DNA of 64,000 nt from Coprobacillus cateniformis (GCF_009767585.1 NZ_WSNW01000001.1:2936041-3000040), one strand, 5' to 3'; numbered from the stretch's first letter, positions 36,001-48,784 are shown. Program-made: numbers and translations. Notes: generated from the letters alone by a model not told the origin.

Positions 36001-38124
36001 TATACAGTAAATGAAAATATATTTGCTGGAACAACAACAAGAAAGCGTTTGGTTTATAAAACGATGCTGGAAGTTAATCATAAATATGATAAAGATATCA
36101 ATTTTACAGATGCTACTGATGCAAGAACTTACGTTTATGTAAATGATGATAATAAACTGGATATAAATTTTGCTCATCCGCAGGGGTATTTATATATTTC
36201 TTCAGAAACAACTGATCTGACTGATATATCAGGAAGCATTATTAGATTTGCCAAGGAAGGAAATAAGAATTGGACATCACTATCATTAATAAAGGATAAT
36301 TTACGTGAAGTTCCAGAAAATATGCCTGATACACTGACTGATTTGAATTATGCATTTTCTGATTCGAAGATTCAAAAAATAGCTAATGACTTTAAAATAT
36401 CAAATAATGTTACTACTGCAGTAGGTATGTTTGAGAATACAGCAATTGACGAAATTCCACAAGGCTTTTTAGATAACGCCTCAAGCCTTGTTGATATTGA
36501 GTCTATCTTTAGGAATACGCAAATCACTAGTATTCCAGATGGATTCTTTGATCATACAAAACGTCTTGTTAATGCACCTCATGCATTTAATGGTTGTACT
36601 CAGCTTCAAAACGTTAATATAAAATTGCCTGACTCAATTAAAAATGTAGAAGCTATGTTTGAAAATTGTGAAAACCTCACTGGAGAAATCACACTGGGAG
36701 ATTATATTAATAATATGATGTGGTCTTTTGATTATGCTGCTACTAATGTAGACAATCCACGATTAAAAGTTTATTATAATGGATCAAATGAGGAGATTGC
36801 TAATTATGTTCAGTATTTTTATGATGATAGTCCAGAGTCGCGTATTGATTGGATAAGTAAAAGTTTAGATGAGACAATGTTTGTAAAAGTCAGTGATCCT
36901 AATGGTCCATATAATGGTGCTTATCTTAAATACATTGGAACAGAAGAAACAGTGGATTTAAGTGCTTATGCAGATATGAATGGTAAAATTATGTGGCAAG
37001 GGAAAAATGAATCAATTGAAGTGACTTCAACTTACAAGATGTTTTCAGGTGAAAATAATACAGAGGATGTAATTCTTCCAAAAAGTTTTAGTTCAAGTAG
37101 TACTAGTGGTTATAAAGTTGAAAGCAATATATTTGAAAATACGACAACGAAAAAACGTTTGATTTTCAAACAAGAACTTGGTGATTATCGTGATGATTAT
37201 AAGATGACATTTACGGGTGCTTCTGATGCCAGAGCTTATCTTTATGTAAATGATGAAAATATAGGAGAGTTATTAACTGATCCAAATTTTACTACTGCTA
37301 ATTTCTATATTAGTCAAGAAGTATCTAATCTCACTAGCAACACCCTTGGAGGAAGTTATATAAGATTTGCCAAGAACGGTAATGCACTCGATTGGAGAAT
37401 GCCAATATCGTTTTTAGCACCTGACCTTAAGGCATTTCCTGAAAATCTGCCAGATACAATTTCCAACTTTGATAACTTATTTAAGTCTAGTCAATTTACT
37501 AATGTCCCTAATGATTATCAATTATCGAATAGAGTCGAATCAGCTGTTTCCATGTTTGAGATGTCAATGGTTGAACAAATTCCATCGAATTTATTTGCCA
37601 ATGCTAAGAAACTTACAAATATTGATTATATGTTTGAGTATGCTGCTCTTAAAAAAGTAACATTAACATTACCAAATTCAATTACTTCTATGAATTATAC
37701 ATTTGATTTCTGTGAATATATGAGCGGAATAATTTCATTGCCTGATAATCTCGAATCAATAACGGATTGTTTTAGAGATGCAGGACATAATGGAGATAAT
37801 GTTGAAGGTTATACGACTCCTTTGGTTGTTTATTATAATCCATCAAATCAAGTGATTACAGATTATATAGCTTCGAATCCATCTTCTGGAGTTATTACAT
37901 GGATACCTAAGACAGCGAATAGTACGTATGCTGTTACTCCTCTTGTAAAACCAAAACAAGAAAATGTAATCGTTGAGCCAAAAGTGATTGAAAAAAGCAT
38001 AAGTGTTAAAGTTCATGTGAATGAAGTTATTGTTCCTAACACTGTTCCAAGTACAGGAACAGTACCAAGTCAAGGAACTTCACAAACTCTTGGTAAGAAG
38101 GAAGAAGGACAGAGTTCACAATAA
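31351..38124 (+). repeat. Six tandem about 1.0-1.3 kb coding repeats
   Basis: Homologous (A/G)PY motifs mark the unit starts at about 31351, 32634, 33631, 34699, 35752 and 36904, giving unit sizes near 1.28, 1.00, 1.07, 1.05, 1.15 and 1.22 kb. The units are clearly related at protein level but diverged in DNA, so they are old duplications. Units 2-6 resemble each other more than they resemble unit 1. Confidence 0.8.
33016..38124 (+). CDS. Giant BspA/DUF285-type repeat surface protein, C-terminal part after frameshift
   Basis: About 1,700 residues in the +1 frame, beginning inside repeat unit 2 at YISSDVLDISNIL and running through units 3-6. Each unit has a GPYNG-Y-L-YIG start, a TYKMFEG segment, a KKRL segment, an ADARAYVYV segment, PENMPDT, and DUF285-like leucine-rich stretches. 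The C-terminal about 70 residues are Val/Pro/Thr/Ser-rich; there is a VPSTG but no membrane helix or basic tail, so no sortase anchor. The ATG at 33013 has no ribosome-binding site, so this is not an independent gene but the rest of the one at 31182. A terminator follows. Confidence 0.8.
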   Translation, partial: YISSDVLDISNILTADNGIYNTEKVRFDKDGNADWLSLYNAFYGTALNEFPENMPDTVTDYSYTFGDCMSLTEIPEDFQLSDKVVESYNMFENTGLTKLPSHFFDNATSLVNINYMFSGAEYLQGFITLPDNIEEMEESFDRTGDSASLPDDDQRPSTLVVFYNRFNSVITNYIENRNPSSLTWICKDTKLLDNTMFQLVDDGNDGPYNHKYLKYIGTDEDVDLIKYGDTVSGELYWKNGDALINVESTFKMFMGNDHVENVFLPASDREETIIATNTFLGTTSKKRLILKCKTFYGEDYISNRVFEDAADAHAYLYIDKAAVEAGATKIHRNIYISSECESLDDLCMDSNNIDLRVCFDKKGNANWTSMQYTFSNSHLYEMPENMPDTVTDYTSTFDYATFTKDNIENFQLSNKAVVAKGMFRATNIVSIPSNLFDKAKKLENTANMFSLCSSLADVSIGLPNSVTVMTDMFLDTRALRGTIVLSDGITDDMERCFSWAGVDASNYQGYNTPLLVFHNPSNQMISSYKDSYYDDKITWIDYSNMAKYLTDSMFEKVKDPNGPYSGHYLRYIGSEQTIDFADYVNDDGILYWRSGESIIPVNSTYKMFEGDNHVEDIILNEYFTRDIINTNIFEGTTSKKRLTFRDVSENISDMTFDGAADARAYVYVDNANVQQVGSSGHKNIYISSHFDNLNDFSYSLLQNREIDYARFDKKGNVNWTEMNNTFEGCQLKEFPENMPDNTTSYITTFGHSTIPEIPESFRLSDKVTTTQDMFESIENLNKISSHLFDDASSLTDISGMFSSTNVKTQFNIKLPDSITNMDAFFAYASTLCGRLYLPNNSVFTLRDSFYLSASDSEIPVETPAALHIYYNSSHSQIKDYVNSGNFESDKVMWFDTNNILDKTMFEKVTDSAGPYNGSYLRYIGTQETVDLSRYMVVKRSPTYGNVEHLYWHGDNDIIEVTSTYKMFEGVNNAEDIILPVHFNPFYEEWMRYGPKYTVNENIFAGTTTRKRLVYKTMLEVNHKYDKDINFTDATDARTYVYVNDDNKLDINFAHPQGYLYISSETTDLTDISGSIIRFAKEGNKNWTSLSLIKDNLREVPENMPDTLTDLNYAFSDSKIQKIANDFKISNNVTTAVGMFENTAIDEIPQGFLDNASSLVDIESIFRNTQITSIPDGFFDHTKRLVNAPHAFNGCTQLQNVNIKLPDSIKNVEAMFENCENLTGEITLGDYINNMMWSFDYAATNVDNPRLKVYYNGSNEEIANYVQYFYDDSPESRIDWISKSLDETMFVKVSDPNGPYNGAYLKYIGTEETVDLSAYADMNGKIMWQGKNESIEVTSTYKMFSGENNTEDVILPKSFSSSSTSGYKVESNIFENTTTKKRLIFKQELGDYRDDYKMTFTGASDARAYLYVNDENIGELLTDPNFTTANFYISQEVSNLTSNTLGGSYIRFAKNGNALDWRMPISFLAPDLKAFPENLPDTISNFDNLFKSSQFTNVPNDYQLSNRVESAVSMFEMSMVEQIPSNLFANAKKLTNIDYMFEYAALKKVTLTLPNSITSMNYTFDFCEYMSGIISLPDNLESITDCFRDAGHNGDNVEGYTTPLVVYYNPSNQVITDYIASNPSSGVITWIPKTANSTYAVTPLVKPKQENVIVEPKVIEKSISVKVHVNEVIVPNTVPSTGTVPSQGTSQTLGKKEEGQSSQ

Positions 38125-39145
38125 GTTATTGATGCTTAAAGTCAGTTCATTATACAAAAGGTGATTGAAAACAGTGCTGTGTTTAAAGCGTTAATATAAC
38201 TTTTTAAGGGGGGATTACCCCAAAGGATGTTAGCATGAAAGGAGGGAGAAATCCCTCCTTTTTTAGGCATGATAAGGATGATATAAGATCTAGTGATGTT
38301 ATGGCAATCTTGAAATAAGATATATTGCTTTTGATGTTTTTTTATTATTTATTAAGAATTTTTGATGTTCATTTGCTTTGTAACAAGAATGCGGAAGGTT
38401 TCCAAGTGAAATGAATATACATATGTTTATGTGTATTTGTTTTGCTCTTTTTTAAGAACGAGTCTCATTATGCCTAAGAGCACTATCTCTACAATTTACT
38501 ATCATAATTTCGAAGTCTCTTAAAAATATCTATCATACCAATAATTGTTTTTCCTTAAGTACCACCAGTGAAGCCTAAAGGATACTGATCCATAAAGTAG
38601 CATTATATGGTATCGCAAGAAGAGGGATAATGTATAGAGGAAAGTTAAAGAGGATTATCATTATAGTTATGAGGTAAACAAGGGTATAACACACAGCTAT
38701 AGTGAACGAAATAATCATCATGAAAGAAAAAAGTTATAACTGATATCGATAAGCTGACTTACAGACAATCGGAATTATCTAACAGACAGATAGCTATAAT
38801 ATGATTTAGAGGATAGAAACCAACTGGAACTATGCAATAGAGATTATAGAGTGGTGGAATAATTTTTAATTATTCCTTTGCCTGTAAAAATTGTATATTT
38901 AAATATAGAAAATTATTTTAGAGTTAACAGTAATAAATATAATAATGATAACACTCTATGAGAAAAGTGAAGATTTTATCTTGAATTTAAAAAATGAACT
39001 TCAACCTGTCATCAATGAAGTGAGGGACTGAAAACAATTCTTTTTCTCGACAAAAAAAACATATATTCTTTCAAGATTATCTGTTTTCTTATCGTTGGTT
39101 TTATGATACAATATTGTAGAAGTATTTTTTAAAGGAGAATCATTT
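38125..39145. other. Long intergenic region between the surface cassette and ftsA
   Basis: About 1 kb. It holds a GGGG/CCCC hairpin near 38208-38221, the strong terminator at 38238-38264, then roughly 850 nt with no gene I can support. Several short open stretches with ordinary codon use (for example near 38748-38805) are broken by stops and look like decayed coding DNA. No clear ftsA promoter was found; TACAAT at 39107-39112 is the best -10. A 15-bp word at 38407-38421 is shared with the gap on the left of the cassette. Confidence 0.5.
38238..38264 (+). terminator. Terminator of the surface operon
   Basis: GGAGGGA-GAAA-TCCCTCC hairpin, flanked by AAA and T6. Confidence 0.93.
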
Positions 39146-40420
39146 ATGAAAGATATCTATGCTGTATTAGATATAGGAAGTGCAACTGTCAAACTCTTAG
39201 TGGGTGAAGTTGTAAGTGCAAATATAAATATATTATTTTCTAAAAAGATGACGAGTCATGGTATTCGTAAAGGGAAAATCGAAAGTATGCCAACTGTTGT
39301 AAGTGAGATTAAAACATTGTTAGATGAAGCTTCAGCAGCGTTAGGGGCAACAATTACAAAAGTCGCTTTATGTATTCCATCATTTCACGCACATATCTAT
39401 CAAAGTGATGGAATCACAAAAGTTAATTCTCCTTCAGATCAAATTACAAGTGATGATGTTGTTCGTGCATTGAAATTATCAAGACGTTTTGAGCGTGATG
39501 ATAATGAAGAGGTTATTTCTGTCATTCCAACATTATATCAGTTAGATACTAAAGTTATGAGAGAGATTCCAATTGGGCAAAAATCAGCATCATTAAAAGC
39601 GGAATCATTAGTCATTACAACAAAGAAAAAACTTCTTTATAGTTATATAAGTGCAGTCGAAAAAGCAGGTGTTGAGGTTTTGGATATTACAATTAATGCC
39701 TATGCATGTGCCAAAGAAGCTTTCGATGCTGTATATCTTCAAGAAGGAGCAATATTAATTGATATTGGTTATAAGACATCAACAGTTGCATTCTTTGAGG
39801 GTGGTTATTTGAAATATATCGCGCAAGCTGGTGTTGGAGGATATGATTTAACAAAGAAAATTGCTACCTCTTGGCAAATTCCGATGGATAGAGCAGAGGT
39901 TTATAAAGTCAAATATGGAACATGTGATTACCATATTGGTGATGAAGATATTATACATACAACAAGAAATCAGGACAAAGAGACACACTACACACAGAGA
40001 GATTTAGCTGAAGTATTAAGTGAAGGTGTTAAAGATATTATGGAAGTCATCAAAACGAAAATTGATATTATTAATGATGGTAGAAGTTATGAAACAGTCA
40101 TTGTGGGTGGTGGTGGAGAACTTCCTGATATTGAAAAAGTTTCTAGCGTTGTTTTAGAGAGTGCAGTGAGAACTTATCGACCTGATACAATCGGAGCAAG
40201 AGATATGTCTTTTGTCTCTTGTTTAGGAATGATGTATTATTTAAATGATCGTTCAAGAATATTAGGAAAAATGGATCCTTCATTAATTTTACCTGATATT
40301 TCAAGTACGATGAGTATCAGATTTAAGGGATTGACGAAATCCAAACCGATTCATAGTGATAAAAAGAATAAAAGTAGATTTTCGAAGGTTATTGAGAATT
40401 TCTTTAGTGAAGAAGATTAA
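39146..40420 (+). CDS. ftsA: Cell division protein FtsA
   Basis: Actin-like ATPase that tethers FtsZ to the membrane. The 424 residues show the nucleotide-binding phosphate-1 loop (AVLDIGSATVKLLVGE), phosphate-2 loop (ILIDIGYKTSTVAFF) and adenosine motif (VIVGGGGELPDIEKV), plus a basic, amphipathic C-terminal helix (KSRFSKVIENFF) for membrane binding. AAAGGAG precedes the ATG. ftsZ follows after 21 nt. It is separated from divIB, its usual upstream neighbour, by the surface cassette. Confidence 0.95.
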   Translation: MKDIYAVLDIGSATVKLLVGEVVSANINILFSKKMTSHGIRKGKIESMPTVVSEIKTLLDEASAALGATITKVALCIPSFHAHIYQSDGITKVNSPSDQITSDDVVRALKLSRRFERDDNEEVISVIPTLYQLDTKVMREIPIGQKSASLKAESLVITTKKKLLYSYISAVEKAGVEVLDITINAYACAKEAFDAVYLQEGAILIDIGYKTSTVAFFEGGYLKYIAQAGVGGYDLTKKIATSWQIPMDRAEVYKVKYGTCDYHIGDEDIIHTTRNQDKETHYTQRDLAEVLSEGVKDIMEVIKTKIDIINDGRSYETVIVGGGGELPDIEKVSSVVLESAVRTYRPDTIGARDMSFVSCLGMMYYLNDRSRILGKMDPSLILPDISSTMSIRFKGLTKSKPIHSDKKNKSRFSKVIENFFSEED

Positions 40421-40441
40421 TATAAAAGTGAGGATGGAAAT

Positions 40442-41536
40442 ATGGATAGTAATTTAGATTTTGTACAAGTTGCAAAGATTAAGGTCATTGGAGTTGGTGG
40501 TGGTGGTTGTAATGCTGTCGCTAGAATGGCTAAAGATGGAGTAAGGGGTGTTGACTTTTATGTTGCAAATACTGATGCTCAAATTTTAAAAGGAATAGAT
40601 ATTGAAAATAAAATTATTTTAGGAAGAGAATTAACTCATGGTCTAGGAGCGGGAGGAAATCCAGAAGTCGGACGCAAAGCTGCCTTAGAAACTGAACAGG
40701 AAATTAAAGAAGCTCTATCAGGAGCTAATATGGTTTTTGTCGCTGCTGGTATGGGTGGAGGAACTGGAACTGGTGCTGCACCAGTTGTTGCGAAAATTTG
40801 TAGAGAATTAGGAGCATTAACAGTAGGAGTTGTGACTTCACCGTTTACTTTTGAAGGTCCAAAGGTTTTAAGACAAGCAAAAGGTGGATTGGCTGAACTT
40901 AGAGAAAATGTTGATTCTATTATTGTTGTTTCTAATGATCGTTTATTAGATGCAATTGGAAGAAAGCCTATGGGTGAAGCTTTTAGAGAAGCTGATAATG
41001 TTTTAAGACAAGGGGTTCAAACAATTACTGACTTGATTGCTATTCCTGCCTTTATTAATCTTGATTTTGCTGATGTTTCGTCAGTTATGAAAGATAGAGG
41101 TTCTGCGTTAATTGGTATTGGAATGAGTGATGGTGAAAATAAAGCTGAAGAAGCAGCAATGCGTGCTATTTCTTCGCCATTATTAGATGTATCTATTGCA
41201 GGTGCAAAAGATGCTATTGTTAATGTGACAGGTGGAACAAATATTACTTTATATGATGCGAATACTGCTCTTGCAACAATTAGAGAGGCAGTTGGAAATG
41301 ATGTCAATACAGTATTGGGAGTTGCTATTAATGAAAACTTAGATGATCAAGTTATTGTTACTGTGATTGCAACTGGTTTTGAAGATGATGAAGAACCTGC
41401 CCCAATGCCTACTCAAACACAAAGTATGCCTAGACAAACATCACCTTATGAATCAACTGTAAGACCTACAGTTTTTGAAACTCAAGATGATGATGACGAT
41501 GATGTTCCAGCATTTTTAAGAAATAGAAAATTATAA
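40442..41536 (+). CDS. ftsZ: Cell division protein FtsZ
   Basis: Tubulin-like GTPase that forms the Z ring. The 364 residues contain the N-terminal IKVIGVGGGGCNAV, the tubulin signature GGGTGTGAAP, and the T7 loop NLDFADV. A Pro/Gln-rich linker and an acidic run lead to the conserved C-terminal peptide VPAFLRNRKL, the FtsA-binding tail. AGTGAGGATGG precedes the ATG. The stop codon lies in the arm of a terminator. Confidence 0.98.
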   Translation: MDSNLDFVQVAKIKVIGVGGGGCNAVARMAKDGVRGVDFYVANTDAQILKGIDIENKIILGRELTHGLGAGGNPEVGRKAALETEQEIKEALSGANMVFVAAGMGGGTGTGAAPVVAKICRELGALTVGVVTSPFTFEGPKVLRQAKGGLAELRENVDSIIVVSNDRLLDAIGRKPMGEAFREADNVLRQGVQTITDLIAIPAFINLDFADVSSVMKDRGSALIGIGMSDGENKAEEAAMRAISSPLLDVSIAGAKDAIVNVTGGTNITLYDANTALATIREAVGNDVNTVLGVAINENLDDQVIVTVIATGFEDDEEPAPMPTQTQSMPRQTSPYESTVRPTVFETQDDDDDDVPAFLRNRKL

Positions 41537-41559
41537 GCTAACTTGATGTTAGCTTTTCT
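41535..41559 (+). terminator. Terminator after ftsZ
   Basis: AAGCTAAC-TTGAT-GTTAGCTT hairpin followed by a short T-rich stretch; the first arm overlaps the ftsZ stop codon. Confidence 0.8.
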
Positions 41560-41575
41560 TGTATAAGGAGGATAT

Positions 41576-42358
41576 ATGAAAAAAATAGGATTTATTGGAA
41601 TGGGGAATATGGCAGGAGCAATTGCCTGCGGCATTGAGAAGTCTGGATTTTTAAAAGCAGGTGATATGATTGCTTTTGATATTATGGATGGACAATTAGA
41701 TAAAGTCAAAGAGTTAGGTTTCTCAATTGCGGATAGTGAAGAAGATGTTGTACAACAAAGTGAAATGGTTTTTATAGGTGTTAAGCCTCAAGTCGTTGAG
41801 AAGGTTTTACAACCATTGAAAGACCTATTAAAAGAAAAGGCAATAATTTCAATTGTGTTAGGATATGATTATGCTAAGTATAATGAAATACTTGATGCAT
41901 CTACAAGGCATATTTTTGTTATGCCTAATACACCAGCTCTTGTATTAAAAGGAATGTCGTTGTTAGAAGAAACACATTCATTAACTAAAGAAGAATTTGC
42001 TTTTACACTAGATATGTTTGCCTCTATTGGAGAAGTAGAGATTGTTCCTAGTCATCTCATGGGAGTTGCTGGTACAGTTAGTGGTTGTGGACCGGCTTTC
42101 ATATATATGGTTATTGAAGCGCTAGCAGATGGCGCTGTGAAAGAAGGAATGCCAAGAAGTATGGCCTATAAATTGGCTGCTCAAACTGTTCTTGGATCAG
42201 GTGCAATGCAGTTAGAGACAAATATACATCCTGGTATATTAAAGGATAATGTCTGTTCGCCAGGTGGATCAACAATTAGAGGCGTTGAGGCATTGGAAAA
42301 AGGCAATATCAGAGCAACATTCATTAGTGCTATTTCAGCTGCTTTACATTATAAATAA
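41576..42358 (+). CDS. proC: Pyrroline-5-carboxylate reductase
   Basis: Reduces 1-pyrroline-5-carboxylate to L-proline with NAD(P)H in the cytosol. Of 260 residues, the N-terminal Rossmann domain begins with IGFIGMGNMAGAIACG, and the C-terminal dimerisation domain holds the signature VCSPGGSTIRGVEALE. MPNTPALVLKGM is also typical. AAGGAGG precedes the ATG. It is probably transcribed by readthrough or a weak promoter after ftsZ, and a terminator follows. Confidence 0.96.
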   Translation: MKKIGFIGMGNMAGAIACGIEKSGFLKAGDMIAFDIMDGQLDKVKELGFSIADSEEDVVQQSEMVFIGVKPQVVEKVLQPLKDLLKEKAIISIVLGYDYAKYNEILDASTRHIFVMPNTPALVLKGMSLLEETHSLTKEEFAFTLDMFASIGEVEIVPSHLMGVAGTVSGCGPAFIYMVIEALADGAVKEGMPRSMAYKLAAQTVLGSGAMQLETNIHPGILKDNVCSPGGSTIRGVEALEKGNIRATFISAISAALHYK

Positions 42359-42364
42359 AATATT

Positions 42365-42409
42365 AAAAAGGCTATGTTTCATTTTTGTTGATGAAATCAA
42401 CCTTTTTTT
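42365..42409 (+). terminator. Terminator after proC
   Basis: Outer arms AAAAAGG / CCTTTTT and inner TTTCAT / ATGAAA form an extended hairpin with a T7 tail. Confidence 0.75.
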
Positions 42410-42460
42410 ATTTTGTGTCTATTTGTGTAGAAAAAAATATAAAAAAAACGAAAAAAAGAC

Positions 42461-42489
42461 TTTACAAGGGAGAGGAGAAATGATATTAT
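42461..42489 (+). promoter_or_regulatory. Promoter of the rRNA operon
   Basis: TTTACA (42461-42466), 17 nt, TATTAT (42484-42489), about 135 nt upstream of mature 16S. The spacing is optimal and the -35 is preceded by C. A second promoter is not evident. Confidence 0.8.
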
Positions 42490-42543
42490 AAGTGAGCACT
42501 CGACGAGAGAGGCGCCAGAGAGGTGCCAAAAACGGGTCAAGGA

Positions 42544-42563
42544 CATTGAAAACTAAACAGAAA
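42544..42563 (+). promoter_or_regulatory. rRNA leader boxA-like element and 16S processing-stem arm
   Basis: CATTGAAAACTAAACAG resembles the boxA antitermination region of Firmicutes rrn leaders and recurs before 23S (44214-44230). AAAACTAAACAGAAA (42549-42563) is perfectly complementary to 44168-44182 after 16S, so the two can form the RNase III processing stem. Confidence 0.75.
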
Positions 42564-42623
42564 ACACGTCAAAGAAAGTAGTAAGAAAAAAGAGTCAAGA
42601 GAACAAGTTATTGTTTGAGATAA

Positions 42624-44148
<1,525 letters not shown>

Positions 44149-44409
44149 CTAGGGAGAAGAGCGTGAGTTTCTGTTTAGTTTTGAGTGAGCTTGAAGAGGG
44201 CGAACTCAGGGAACATTGAAAACTGAATAGTAATCTAGTAAAAACAAAACTTTTTACAAACGAAAAGATAAGATGAAAGAAACGAGATCAGGAATAGAAA
44301 TTCATGAGAAGGTTGAATCATCTAGTCAAAGTGGTAAAAAAACTAAGATAACAAGCTGAGTGATCGAGAGATCACGAAACAAAAAAACAAGTAGAACTTG
44401 AACACTTTA
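44149..44409 (+). other. 16S-23S spacer without tRNA genes
   Basis: 261 nt. It contains the second arm of the 16S processing stem (44168-44182), a boxA-like CATTGAAAACTGAATAG, and the first arm of the 23S processing stem (AAAACTGAATAGTAATCT, 44219-44236). No tRNA-Ile or tRNA-Ala cloverleaf or TTCGAATC-like T-loop is present. Confidence 0.85.
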
Positions 44410-47320
<2,911 letters not shown>

Positions 47321-47394
47321 GAAGAAGGTTGTTCAAGAAGAAGGCGAGATTACTGTTCAGTTTTGAGTGCTCCGAGAGGAAGGCACCAGGAGAG

Positions 47395-47505
47395 ATCTGG
47401 TAGCGATAGCATGATGGAAACACCTGTACCCATCCCGAACACAGAAGTTAAGCATCATAACGGCGACGATAGTGAGCAATCGCGACAATAGCAAGCTGCC
47501 AGTTC
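47395..47505 (+). rRNA. rrf: 5S ribosomal RNA
   Basis: About 111 nt. CTGGTAGC at the 5' end pairs with GCTGCCAG at the 3' end (helix I), and the core CCCATCCCGAACACAGAAGTTAAGC is the conserved 5S loop region (split here: CCCATCCCGAACACAG then AAGTTAAGC). It closes the operon before a strong terminator. Confidence 0.93.
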
Positions 47506-47510
47506 ACTTC

Positions 47511-47539
47511 GGATATCCACACTGGATATCCTTTTTTTT
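47511..47539 (+). terminator. Terminator of the rRNA operon
   Basis: GGATATCC-ACACT-GGATATCC hairpin followed by T8. The arm is itself palindromic. Confidence 0.93.
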
Positions 47540-47761
47540 GTCTTTCCTTCATTTCCTATTTTATTCCCCTTTTTCTTTCCTTATATGATAAAATGTAGTA
47601 AAATTATTATGATAAAGATAGGTATATTTTTGTAGAATCAAAACATAAAATATATGGATATCTATAAATAGCGATGGTTGAGATAATAGATAACTGATTC
47701 TCTTATCATCAGAAAGGAGTTTTTAAAGATAAGATATATTTTATCTTTAAAGAAATGACTT
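47540..47761. other. Leader region of the flippase-like gene
   Basis: A T-rich stretch follows the rrn terminator. A good Shine-Dalgarno (AAAGGAG, 47713-47719) lies 42 nt upstream of the gene start; between them sits a hairpin AAAGATAA / TTATCTTT (47725-47748). An ATG at 47755 opens a 5-codon ORF overlapping the start of the gene. This may be a structured or leader-peptide type of translational control. Confidence 0.4.
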
Positions 47762-48784
47762 ATGAGAAATAAAAAATATTTTTTAAATATTCTTATTATT
47801 TTACTCATTGGTGGAACTTCAATCTATTTATCAATTGGAGAACAATTTGATCAAGTACTTTTATCATTTCAAGAAGCAAAAATATCATGGATTGTTATTA
47901 TGGGATTGATTATGTTCAGTTATTATTTATTTGATGCTCTTTCGCTTTGGTATTTTGGAAAAGCATATAAACAGGATTATACTTTTAAACAATCATTTGT
48001 GAATGCAATTAGTGGTACTTTCTTTAATGGCATAACTCCTTTTGCAAGTGGTGGACAATTTGCTCAAGTTTACATTTTTAATAAACAAGGCATAGTTCCT
48101 ACAAATTCATCAAGTATTTTATTAATGTGTTTTATTTGTTATCAAAGTGTATTGGTTCTATATACTGGTGTTGTTGTATTGTTGAAATATAATTATTTTG
48201 TGACTGAACAAGCAGGTGTTTTTAGTCTAGCTATATTAGGATTTATGATCAATTTTGCTGTTATCTTAGGGTTGTTTGGTGGAGCTAAATCAAAAAGGTT
48301 ACAACATTTTGTTACGCATAATGTTTTAAAGTTATTATGTAAGATGCATATTATTAAGGATTATGAGATGACATGTGCTAAAATAGAACAGTATTTGGCT
48401 GATTTTAGGGAACAGTTAAAATTTTTACAAAAAAATAGGATGGTTTTGGTAAAATCTTGTTTATGTAATTTTGTTAAGTTAACAATTATTTATAGTATGC
48501 CTTTCTTTGCAGCAAAGGCATTGAATTTAAATGTTTCGTGGTGGGAGTTTTTAGATTTTTTAGGATTATGTTCGTTTATCTATTTAATTAATGCTTTCTT
48601 ACCAATTCCTGGTGCCAGTGGTGGTAGTGAAGGTATTTATGTTTTGTTATTTAGTTTCTTAGGAACTGTTGGAACGTCTTCTTCATTATTTTTATGGAGA
48701 TTTATGTCTTATTACTTAGGACTTATTATTGGAGGGTTGGTTTTCTCATTAAACAAAGAAATTAATAGTTCGAGATTGGAGTGA
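47762..48784 (+). CDS. Lysylphosphatidylglycerol synthase TM-region (UPF0104/AglD-like) membrane protein
   Basis: A 340-residue protein with about eight membrane helices, matching the MprF N-terminal flippase-like domain without the aminoacyl-transferase part. The family pattern is seen in NAISGTFFNGITPFASGGQFAQVY and in AFLPIPGASGGSEG. Such proteins flip or handle lipids or polyprenyl-linked sugars. It lies 4 nt before a GT4 glycolipid-type glycosyltransferase, so a role in glycolipid export or synthesis is plausible (inferred). The ATG at 47762 is the first after an in-frame stop; the best Shine-Dalgarno is unusually far upstream. Confidence 0.85.
   Translation: MRNKKYFLNILIILLIGGTSIYLSIGEQFDQVLLSFQEAKISWIVIMGLIMFSYYLFDALSLWYFGKAYKQDYTFKQSFVNAISGTFFNGITPFASGGQFAQVYIFNKQGIVPTNSSSILLMCFICYQSVLVLYTGVVVLLKYNYFVTEQAGVFSLAILGFMINFAVILGLFGGAKSKRLQHFVTHNVLKLLCKMHIIKDYEMTCAKIEQYLADFREQLKFLQKNRMVLVKSCLCNFVKLTIIYSMPFFAAKALNLNVSWWEFLDFLGLCSFIYLINAFLPIPGASGGSEGIYVLLFSFLGTVGTSSSLFLWRFMSYYLGLIIGGLVFSLNKEINSSRLE

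Noticed and set aside
38040..38124. VPSTG near the C-terminus as a sortase signal
   Set aside because: No hydrophobic helix or basic tail follows before the stop codon, and no second frameshift restores one downstream.
38740..38880. A transposase N-terminus (phrases like KLTYRQSELSNRQIA)
   Set aside because: The stretch is short, broken by stops and has no recognisable catalytic part or terminal repeats, so no mobile element can be claimed.
44149..44409. tRNA genes in the 16S-23S spacer
   Set aside because: No cloverleaf arms or T-loop consensus are visible on reading the spacer.
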